This document shows, one piece after another, positions 57,821-64,000 of a stretch of 64,000 bases of DNA. Made by a program: the position numbers and the translations under genes. The notes beneath the pieces were generated by a model. The model was given only the letters and a program-made list of their open reading frames with translations. It searched no databases and was not told the origin of the DNA. The stretch comes from an uncultured Oscillospiraceae bacterium (lineage in GTDB: Bacteria > Bacillota > Clostridia > Oscillospirales > Oscillospiraceae). The DNA is taken from positions 1-64,000 of the forward strand of contig CATZRD010000004.1 of NCBI GenBank assembly GCA_958423465.1, read 5' to 3'. How positions within the stretch are numbered: the first letter of the stretch is position 1; every line of letters begins with the position of its first letter.

Positions 57821-60175
57821 GTGAAAAAGAAACGGAGGGGACGCCTGCTGGCCCTGGCCATGGCCATGATCCTTTCCCTGACCGCCTGCGGGGAAACGCA
57901 GACGGACGGCGGCCAGGCGCTGACGGAGCGGGCCTATCGATCCAGCTTCCTGGACCTGGAGTCACTGGAGCGGTATTCCCTGGCGGCGGCGGGGCTGGAC
58001 GGGGAGGAGATCTTTCTCGTGGGGGTCGCCCGCCAGGCAAAGACCGGGATCGCGCGCAGCGCCCTGTTCCGGGTCACGCCGGAGGGAACGGTAAGGCAGC
58101 TTCGGGAGAAGACGGAGCCGGATCCGGACACGTCCAGCATCTTTGAGAGCGTTGCCCTAGGGCCGGAGGGAACGGTCTGGATTCTGGACCGGCGGTTCAC
58201 CCGGAGCGAAGCCGGCGGGACCGCCGGGGACGACGGGCGGACGGTGCTGCTGCGGCAGATCGACGCCGCCGGCGGAGAGCTGCGGTCGGCGGACGTCACG
58301 GAGACCGTGCTCTCCGGCGGGACGGACGGGGCCGCGCTGGACGGACAGGGGAACTGCTATCTGTTGGGCGGCGGGAAGCTGACCGTTCTGGCGCCGGACG
58401 GCGGGACGCGCTTTGCGCTGGAGGACGAGAGCCTCCTGGGCGGTGCTCCGGCGCTGCTGTCCGACGGCAATATGGGCGTGCTGTGCAGACGCGCCGCCGG
58501 CCCCGCCGGAGAGGGAGACGTGTATACCGTGCGGACCGTGGACCGGGAGAAGGCGGCCTGGGGCCCGGCGTATGAGCTGCCCAGCGAGTCTCCCGCCGGT
58601 CAGTACGTGGCCCTTTTCGGCGGCAGCGGGGACTACCTGTTCTACGCCACCATCGACCAGTACCTGTACGGCTGGAACGGGGAGACCGGGCGGGCGGAAC
58701 GGCTGCTGTCCTGGACCCGGTCAAACATCAACCCGTCGGGCGTCAGCTTCTGCGGGATGCTGCCCGACAGCCGGCCGGTAGCCATGGCGCAGACCTGGAC
58801 CGATTGGGGCGTGACCGACGGCCTGGCTGTGCTCACGGAGAGCGACAGCCTGCCGGAGCGGACAGTGCTGACCTTTGCGGGCATGAAGATCTCTTCGGAT
58901 CAGTGGGAACGGATCTTCCGGTTCAACAACCTTCAGACAGAGTATTTCATCGAGGCCCGGGATTACGGGGACTACAGCACCGCCTCGGATCTTTTTGGAG
59001 GGATCACTCTGCTGCTGACGGAGATCGGGGCGGGAAAGGTCCCGGACATCCTGGATACCAGCAATCTCCCCATGCGGCAGCTTGCCGCCAAGGGGATGCT
59101 GGAGGACCTGTGGCCCTACATCGACGCGGACCCGGACCTGGGCCGGGACAGACTCATGACCCATGTGCTGGAGACGGATCAGGTGAACGGCGGGCTCTAT
59201 GAGGTGTTCGGCCAGTTCACGATCGACACGGTGGCGGGGAGCCGGGACGCGGTGGGGGACCGCACCGCCTGGACGCTGGAGGACCTTCAGGCGGCTCTGG
59301 ACACCATGCCCGCGGGCTGCGGGATATTCTCCCCCTACGACACGCAGGAAGGCACGCTTCTGGCGCTGCTGAACTATATGGAGGCGCAGTATGTGGACTG
59401 GCCGGCGGGAACGTGCTCCTTCGATTCCGACAGCTTCCGGTCTCTGCTGGCTCTGTGCAGGATGCTTCCCGCGGATTTCGACTGGTCGGCCGCCCCTGCC
59501 CTGGACAATGTGAGCGCCAGGCTGCGGGAGGGCCGGCAGATGCTGCTCCCCTACACGCTGGGACTGCAGGGATTTGATGATGTGCGGGTCCTGGAGAGCG
59601 TTTTCGGAAGCGAGGTGTCCTTTGTGGGCTACCCCATGGCGGACGGCAGCGCGGGGAGCTGCTTCGATATCTGGAAGGAGGGCCTGGCCATCTCCAGCCA
59701 ATGCGCCGACAAGGCGGGGGCCTGGAGCTTTGTGCGCCAGATCCTGCTGCCTCCGGCGCTGAGCGGCGAGCTGACGGAGGAGGAGCGGCGGGAGGAGCTC
59801 TGGCTGCGCTTCGGCAGCGATGCCTTTCCGGTCAACCGGGAGCTGTTCGAGCTGTTGAAGGAGTTCTCCATGGCCCCTGACCGCATGACGCCCACCGCGG
59901 CCCAGGCAGAAGCCGGCCTGACGGAGCAGGACCTCTGGACCCACCTGAGCTGTGAGGGGGAAAAGGTGGTGGTGGCGGCGCCTATGACCCAGGCGGAGTT
60001 CGACCAGCTGATGGAACTCTATCACGCGGTTGACAGCATGGACCAGACCAATCGGGATATTCGGACGATCATCCTCTCCCAGGCCGCGCCGTACTTCGCC
60101 GGGGACGTCACCCTGGACGAGGCCGTCCGCAACATACAGCTCCGGGCGGCGCTGTACGTCAGCGAGCAGAAGTGA
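57821..60175 (+). CDS. Large binding-protein-like lipoprotein
   Basis: A 784-aa exported protein starting with GTG behind AGGAGGG. The signal peptide ends in a lipobox (LSLTAC). Residues about 35-340 carry repeated beta-strand blocks of propeller type (GPEGTVWILDRRF, GQGNCYLLGGGKL, SGDYLFYATIDQYLYGWNGETGRAERLL). Residues about 345-760 resemble a family 1 solute-binding protein (FNNLQTEYFIEARDYGDYSTAS, VPDILDTSNLPMRQLAAKGMLEDL, FVGYPMADGS). No transporter genes are adjacent. Binding of a sugar or cell-wall fragment is possible; the role is unknown. Confidence 0.78.
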   Translation: MKKKRRGRLLALAMAMILSLTACGETQTDGGQALTERAYRSSFLDLESLERYSLAAAGLDGEEIFLVGVARQAKTGIARSALFRVTPEGTVRQLREKTEPDPDTSSIFESVALGPEGTVWILDRRFTRSEAGGTAGDDGRTVLLRQIDAAGGELRSADVTETVLSGGTDGAALDGQGNCYLLGGGKLTVLAPDGGTRFALEDESLLGGAPALLSDGNMGVLCRRAAGPAGEGDVYTVRTVDREKAAWGPAYELPSESPAGQYVALFGGSGDYLFYATIDQYLYGWNGETGRAERLLSWTRSNINPSGVSFCGMLPDSRPVAMAQTWTDWGVTDGLAVLTESDSLPERTVLTFAGMKISSDQWERIFRFNNLQTEYFIEARDYGDYSTASDLFGGITLLLTEIGAGKVPDILDTSNLPMRQLAAKGMLEDLWPYIDADPDLGRDRLMTHVLETDQVNGGLYEVFGQFTIDTVAGSRDAVGDRTAWTLEDLQAALDTMPAGCGIFSPYDTQEGTLLALLNYMEAQYVDWPAGTCSFDSDSFRSLLALCRMLPADFDWSAAPALDNVSARLREGRQMLLPYTLGLQGFDDVRVLESVFGSEVSFVGYPMADGSAGSCFDIWKEGLAISSQCADKAGAWSFVRQILLPPALSGELTEEERREELWLRFGSDAFPVNRELFELLKEFSMAPDRMTPTAAQAEAGLTEQDLWTHLSCEGEKVVVAAPMTQAEFDQLMELYHAVDSMDQTNRDIRTIILSQAAPYFAGDVTLDEAVRNIQLRAALYVSEQK

Positions 60176-60193
60176 CCGCGAACGCAAATAACG

Positions 60194-60237
60194 CCGCGCC
60201 CTCCGGCATAGACTGTACCGGAGGGCGCGGATTTTTT
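60194..60237 (+). terminator. Terminator of the large lipoprotein gene
   Basis: A 13-bp perfect stem (60194-60206 with 60218-60230) followed by ATTTTTTG. Confidence 0.88.
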
Positions 60238-60254
60238 GCGGAGGGGGCGAGGGG

Positions 60255-60785
60255 ATGGAGCGGTATGCGCTGTACTGCCGGGGCGAGGCCCGGGGCGAGG
60301 TCACGCTTTCGCCCCAGGGGGCCTGCACCCGGGTGGAGGCCCGGATGGAGGACCCGGGGGACGGCATCTACCGGGCGGTGCTGGTGGGGTCCCGGGGCAG
60401 GCTGAAGCTGGGGGTGCTGGAGCCGGAGGAGGGCGCTCTGGGCCTGCGCCGCCGCCCCTACAGCCGGGACGTGGCGGCCATCGGTCCCATCCTCCGGGGG
60501 GAGGCGGGCCGGTCCGTCCCCTTCGCCTCCCCGTGGACGGCGGCGGAGCGGCCCGGGGAGCTTCTGCCGGACGCCTTCCTGTCCCGGCGGCTGGCGGACT
60601 GCGGCCGGGCCTGGACGCGGCGGGAGGGGGAGACGCTGTATCTGGCGCTGCCGGTGGAGGAGGGGAAGCCCTTCCCGCTGACGGCGCTGTTCTGCCTGGC
60701 CCGGGTCCAGCGGGTGGAGGGGACTCTGTGCGCCGTGTACCGCTTCAGCGGGGAGGGGAAGCCCCTGCCGCCGGATGAAAAATAG
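60255..60785 (+). CDS. Protein of unknown function, 176 aa
   Basis: A 176-aa soluble-looking protein without signal peptide or membrane segment; I recognise no family. It is rich in short beta-strand-like blocks (GEVTLSPQGACTRVEARME, GIYRAVLVGSRGRLKLGVLEPEEG) with many Arg, Glu and Gly. GGAGGGGGCGAGGGG precedes the ATG at 60255. It starts soon after a strong terminator and ends about 100 bases before nrdR. Codon use agrees with the neighbours, so it is likely real. Confidence 0.6.
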   Translation: MERYALYCRGEARGEVTLSPQGACTRVEARMEDPGDGIYRAVLVGSRGRLKLGVLEPEEGALGLRRRPYSRDVAAIGPILRGEAGRSVPFASPWTAAERPGELLPDAFLSRRLADCGRAWTRREGETLYLALPVEEGKPFPLTALFCLARVQRVEGTLCAVYRFSGEGKPLPPDEK

Positions 60786-60819
60786 GGCAAAAAATCCAAA
60801 TTGGCTCTGGCGCTTTCCG

Positions 60820-60852
60820 GCGGGATGTGGTACAGTATACATAACATCCCGC
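60820..60852. promoter_or_regulatory. Inverted repeat in the nrdR promoter region
   Basis: GCGGGATGT (60820-60828) and ACATCCCGC (60844-60852) are exact reverse complements around TATACAT-containing sequence that may be the nrdR -10. It could be an operator. Confidence 0.4.
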
Positions 60853-60885
60853 GGCAGCGTGGGAAGCCGAGAGGAGGAGCCGCGT

Positions 60886-61356
60886 ATGAAGTGCCCCTAC
60901 TGTGGATATAAGGAGAGCAAGGTGGTGGACAGCCGCCCCGCTGACGAGGGCAGCAGCATCCGCCGCCGCCGGGAGTGCCTGGCCTGCGAGAAGCGGTTCA
61001 CCACCTACGAGACCATGGAGTCCCTGCCGGTGGTGGTCATCAAAAAGGACGGCAGCCGCCAGAGCTTTGACCGGAACAAGGTCCTGGGCAGCATGCTCCG
61101 GGCCTGCGAGAAGCGGACGGTGCCCCTGGCCAAGCTGGAGCAGATGACCGACGAGATCGAGCAGAATCTGCAAAACTGCCTGGAGCGGGAGATCACCACC
61201 GACATGGTAGGCGAGCAGGTGATGGATAAGCTCCGGGAGGTGGACGAGGTTGCCTATGTGCGCTTCGCCTCGGTGTACCGGCAGTTTAAGGATATCCACA
61301 CCTTCATGGCGGAGCTGACCAAGCTGCTGGAGGATGAGGACCAGGGGAAGAAATAG
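60886..61356 (+). CDS. nrdR: NrdR transcriptional repressor
   Basis: A 156-aa repressor of ribonucleotide reductase genes. The N-terminal zinc ribbon (CPYCGYKESKVVDSRP...CLACEKRFTTYE) is followed by an ATP-cone domain (VVIKKDGSRQSFDRNKV) that senses ATP/dATP. The C-terminal LREVDEVAYVRFASVYR is also typical. The ATG at 60886 has GAGGAGG upstream. The window contains no ribonucleotide reductase gene. Confidence 0.96.
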   Translation: MKCPYCGYKESKVVDSRPADEGSSIRRRRECLACEKRFTTYETMESLPVVVIKKDGSRQSFDRNKVLGSMLRACEKRTVPLAKLEQMTDEIEQNLQNCLEREITTDMVGEQVMDKLREVDEVAYVRFASVYRQFKDIHTFMAELTKLLEDEDQGKK

Positions 61357-61362
61357 CCCCCG

Positions 61363-61743
61363 CTACAGGATGTTCTGGAGATCCAGGGCCTGGGTCTCCG
61401 CCAGGTGGTCCAGTTGCGCCCGCAGCTGGCTGAGGAGCTTGTGAAAGTCCGCCTGGTCCCGGACCTGGCAGGCCGCCATAGCCCCGGCCAGCAGAGTTTC
61501 CGCCTCGTCCAGCTCGTCGTGCTCCATCAGGGTGTGGAGGAAGGGGGCGCTCTTCCGCCAGTCCCGGGCGGCCTCCCGCAGGCGGCTTTCCGCCTGGGCC
61601 CAGTCCTCCTGACCGGCGGCCCGGTCCGCGCGCTCCAGCATCTGCTGCCAGGTCTCCACCCGGCTGTCCACATACCGGCCGGTCCACAGGGAGAAGCAGA
61701 GAATGGCCGTCAGAATGGCGGCGGGGATATACAGCGCCTTCAT
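61363..61743 (-). CDS. DUF4363-family membrane-anchored protein
   Basis: A 126-aa protein with one N-terminal membrane segment (residues 5-22, IPAAILTAILCFSLWTG) and a helical extracytoplasmic domain rich in Gln, Glu, Asp and Arg. The layout fits DUF4363, which in Firmicutes usually sits next to a DUF421 gene. Its ATG at 61743 overlaps the stop of the DUF421 gene (ATGA), and GGGAGG lies within that gene's end. Function unknown; a sporulation or envelope role is suspected. Confidence 0.8.
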   Translation of the reverse strand: MKALYIPAAILTAILCFSLWTGRYVDSRVETWQQMLERADRAAGQEDWAQAESRLREAARDWRKSAPFLHTLMEHDELDEAETLLAGAMAACQVRDQADFHKLLSQLRAQLDHLAETQALDLQNIL

Positions 61744-62423
61744 GTCGCCGCCTCCCTGGTCACGCATACCACCGTTCCCGCCTCGTCCACCGTCATGAGG
61801 AACACCTGACGGGGGGAGGTGAGCCGCCGGTCCCGGAGCTGCCGGTTCAGCCAGTTGCAGTCATAGCCGCTGGCGGCCAGATTCTGGGCCATCACATGGC
61901 CGTCGTTGATGAGCAGCACGGGCAGCGTCACGTCGTCCGGCACCTGAAGCCCCATGGACCGGGCGGTCACCGGGCCGTCCTTGGCGTAGGGCAGCACCGA
62001 CACCTGGCCGCTGGTCTCCAGAATGGCGTACTTCACGCTTTTCAGGTCGCTGTAGCCCTGGCTGCGGAGCTGCTCGTACAGCTCGTCCACGGTGAAGCGG
62101 TTGCGGGCCATGTTCTGCTGGAGGATCTTCCCCTCCCGGATGATGACGGTGGGGTGGCCGCAGATGAGGCCCCGGAACCGGATGGACTTCATGCTGAAAA
62201 AGCTCAGCAGCATGGACAGGCACAGAAGGGTCATGATGGGGAACACGCCGTTGACCAGGGGGATGCCGAAGTCCTGCATGGGCACCGCCGCCAGATCCGA
62301 TATGATGAGGGTCAGCACCAGCTCGCTGGGCTCCAGCTCGCCGATCTGCCGCTTGCCCATGAGCCGCAGGCCCACCATCAGGATAAAGTATAGGATCACC
62401 GTGCGGATGAACGCGGTGGCCAT
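61740..62423 (-). CDS. DUF421 (YetF/YdfS-like) membrane protein
   Basis: A 227-aa protein with three N-terminal membrane segments (FIRTVILYFILMVGLRLMGKRQIGELEPSELV is diagnostic) and a cytoplasmic beta-domain (GHPTVIIREGKILQQNMARNRFTVDEL). AGGAGGTGGGTCC precedes the ATG at 62423; a longer frame upstream crosses the glmS leader and is not real. Family members affect spore or envelope properties in Bacillus. It forms a pair with the overlapping DUF4363 gene. Confidence 0.9.
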   Translation of the reverse strand: MATAFIRTVILYFILMVGLRLMGKRQIGELEPSELVLTLIISDLAAVPMQDFGIPLVNGVFPIMTLLCLSMLLSFFSMKSIRFRGLICGHPTVIIREGKILQQNMARNRFTVDELYEQLRSQGYSDLKSVKYAILETSGQVSVLPYAKDGPVTARSMGLQVPDDVTLPVLLINDGHVMAQNLAASGYDCNWLNRQLRDRRLTSPRQVFLMTVDEAGTVVCVTREAAT

Positions 62424-62539
62424 GGACCCACCTCCTTTCCGACCCAGTATGGCCGGCGGAGGCGGGAAATATGCGTTTTCACCGGCCCCATGGCCGGTTT
62501 GATGAAACGGTTCGCAGAGAGAAAGGAGATCCACAGGCT

Positions 62540-62740
62540 TTCGCCTGTCAAAGCGCCAGCGCTGGCCCGGGATGGGACCAGACGACGAGGTGGGAGGAGT
62601 ATCGAGGCCCGCAGGGGATGTTCGGCGGATGCCTCCCCGCGCCGCTCCGGGCGCGTACACAGCCGGCAAATACGCGGGCGACCGCGGAACAAGGGGGCTG
62701 TGACCGGGGAACGAGCGACAAATGGCTGCGAGTTTGTCCT
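62540..62740 (+). ncRNA. glmS ribozyme (GlcN6P-activated self-cleaving leader)
   Basis: The leader of glmS shows the conserved ribozyme core: AAGCGCCAGCGCTGG (cleavage expected between A62552 and G62553), GACGACGAGG (62581-62590), GGAGTATCGAGG (62597-62607) and TTCGGCGGATGCCTCCC (62621-62637). The pairing CACAGCC...GGCTGTG (from about 62657 to 62702) fits P4. Upstream, ACAGGC-TTTC-GCCTGT is a small hairpin. Glucosamine-6-phosphate promotes self-cleavage and message decay, giving feedback on glmS. This accounts for most of the 430-base gap before glmS. Confidence 0.93.
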
Positions 62741-62853
62741 CTTGAAGCAAAAGAACAGGACCGACGCCCGAGCCGGGCTTTCCGGCGCGGGACAGCGCCG
62801 CGCTGTCTCACGGGCGGGTCCGGAGCCTTTTATCATTCAGGAGGAGATCAGAT

Positions 62854-64000
62854 ATGTGCGGTATCGTTGGATACGTTGGAAGCGAGCAGGCCGCTCCCAT
62901 TCTGCTGGAGGGGCTGAGCAAGCTGGAGTACCGGGGGTACGACTCCGCGGGGATCGCGGTGTATTCCCGGCAGGCGGAGCGCCTCTCCGTCTATAAGGCC
63001 AAGGGCCGCCTGCAGGTCCTCAGCGACCTGCTGGAGGGGGGACGGCTGGCGGAGGGCACGGCGGGCGTGGGCCATACCCGGTGGGCCACCCACGGCGCCC
63101 CCTCGGACGTGAATTCCCACCCCCAGGTCAGCCGCAGCGGCAGGATCGCCGTGGTCCACAACGGCATCATCGAGAACTACGGCGAGCTGAAGCGCTTTTT
63201 GCAGGAGCGGGGGGTCCCCTTCACCTCGGAGACGGATACGGAGGTGGTGGCCCAGCTCATCGAGTATTTCCGGGAGACCGACGGCGTGGGCCTGCTGGAG
63301 GCGGTGGGCCGGTGCCTGCGGCGCATCGAGGGGGCCTACGCCCTGGGCATCGTCTGCGCCGACGAGCCGGATAAGATCATCGCCGTGCGCAAGGACAGCC
63401 CCCTGATCCTGGGCTACGGCGACGGCTGCAATTTCCTGGCCAGCGACGTCACCGCCATCTTGCGCCACACCCGCCGGGTGGGGTACATGGACGACGGCGA
63501 GGCGGCGGTGCTGACGAAGGACGGCATCCAGTGCTACGACCGGCTCATGCGGCCCATCAAGAAGGAGATCTCCTATGTGGACTGGGAGATCGACGCGGCG
63601 GAAAAGGGCGGCTATGAGCACTTCATGTTCAAGGAGATCATGGAGCAGCCCGAGGCCCTGCGCCGGGCCATCTTTCCCCGGATCAGGGACGGCGCGGTGT
63701 GTCTGGAGGACCTCCATTTGACAGAGGAGTACATCCGCTCCCTGGAGAAGATCTACATCATCGCCTGCGGGTCTTCCTACCATGTGGGCATGATCGGCAA
63801 GTACAATCTGGAGCGGATCCTCCGCCGCCCGGTGGAGGTGGCCCTGGCCTCGGAGTTCCGGTACATGGACCCCATCGTTACGGACCGGACCCTGGTGGTG
63901 GTCATCAGCCAGTCCGGGGAGACCCTGGACACCCTGGCCGCCCTGCGGGAGGCCCGGCGTCTGGGGGGCAGGGTCCTCTCCATCGTCAACGTGGTGGGGT
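62854..64000 (+). CDS. glmS: Glutamine-fructose-6-phosphate aminotransferase, N-terminal part
   Basis: The first 382 residues of GlmS, running off the right edge (full length is about 600). The N-terminal glutaminase has Cys as residue 2 after Met (MCGIVGYVG), HTRWATHGAPS and HNGIIENY. The first SIS isomerase domain begins near residue 295 (IIACGSSYHVG) and shows VVVISQSGETLDT. It makes glucosamine-6-phosphate for peptidoglycan. GGAGGAGATCAGAT precedes the ATG. Controlled by the ribozyme upstream. Confidence 0.97.
   Translation, partial: MCGIVGYVGSEQAAPILLEGLSKLEYRGYDSAGIAVYSRQAERLSVYKAKGRLQVLSDLLEGGRLAEGTAGVGHTRWATHGAPSDVNSHPQVSRSGRIAVVHNGIIENYGELKRFLQERGVPFTSETDTEVVAQLIEYFRETDGVGLLEAVGRCLRRIEGAYALGIVCADEPDKIIAVRKDSPLILGYGDGCNFLASDVTAILRHTRRVGYMDDGEAAVLTKDGIQCYDRLMRPIKKEISYVDWEIDAAEKGGYEHFMFKEIMEQPEALRRAIFPRIRDGAVCLEDLHLTEEYIRSLEKIYIIACGSSYHVGMIGKYNLERILRRPVEVALASEFRYMDPIVTDRTLVVVISQSGETLDTLAALREARRLGGRVLSIVNVVG

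Noticed and set aside
62424..62853. Coding frames upstream of glmS on both strands
   Set aside because: The stretch holds the glmS ribozyme core, and the frames lack ribosome sites and family motifs.

Overview
The window is a chromosomal stretch of a G+C-rich, anaerobic, Gram-positive gut-type Firmicute. An Oscillospiraceae-like Clostridium (Flavonifractor/Lawsonibacter/Oscillibacter type) fits best; this is inferred from gene content and style, not from a marker gene. Pointers are strong GGAGG ribosome binding sites, a T-box in front of pheST, a glmS ribozyme, YesM/YesN-type two-component genes, IreB, an anaerobic Ni carbon monoxide dehydrogenase and several Clostridia-style lipoproteins. 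Most of the window is G+C rich; the first ~430 bases are visibly more A+T rich.

Left edge (1-700): the end of a YgjP-type metallopeptidase gene, then a 3'-terminal tRNA fragment followed by a good terminator. This looks like the right boundary of an integrated element. Region 700-12,900: a minus-strand carbohydrate operon (GH2, GH3 with permuted domains, GPH-type cation symporter, GH43, GH39, GH1) with stop/start overlaps and no export signals, read divergently from an AraC regulator. It looks like an intracellular system for imported xylo-/gluco-oligosaccharides. Region 12,900-22,300: a GntR/UTRA regulator, a complete sugar ABC importer, a PHP-domain hydrolase, a PfkB kinase and a HAD phosphatase in one minus-strand operon, divergent from an ADP-ribosylglycohydrolase-family gene. 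Promoter and tandem operator repeats lie between them. I read this as one catabolic system for an unidentified glycoside or nucleoside-like compound.

Region 22,400-31,200: a membrane-anchored binding protein, a sensor kinase and an AraC-type response regulator (minus), facing a binding-protein ABC importer with a fused double permease and a HAD phosphatase (plus). Region 31,250-38,550: a GNAT gene, tRNA-Ser, a 56-aa protein, a phosphatase-GNAT fusion, a YgiQ radical SAM protein, a DEAD-box helicase and an orphan OppA-like lipoprotein. Region 38,650-43,250: CooS, a CooF-like ferredoxin and an FAD/NAD oxidoreductase, followed by an AraC regulator; CooS seems to lack several residues usual in characterised CO dehydrogenases.

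Region 43,300-64,000 is mostly housekeeping: comEC, holA, rnmV, a GNAT gene, a sugar nucleotidyltransferase, ireB, T-box/pheS/pheT (PheT carries an apparent duplicated OB domain), nnrD, lipoproteins, an acetyltransferase, alr with mazF but no antitoxin, a 784-aa binding lipoprotein, nrdR, a DUF421/DUF4363 pair and the glmS ribozyme with the 5' part of glmS. No CRISPR array, insertion sequence, rRNA or origin was seen.
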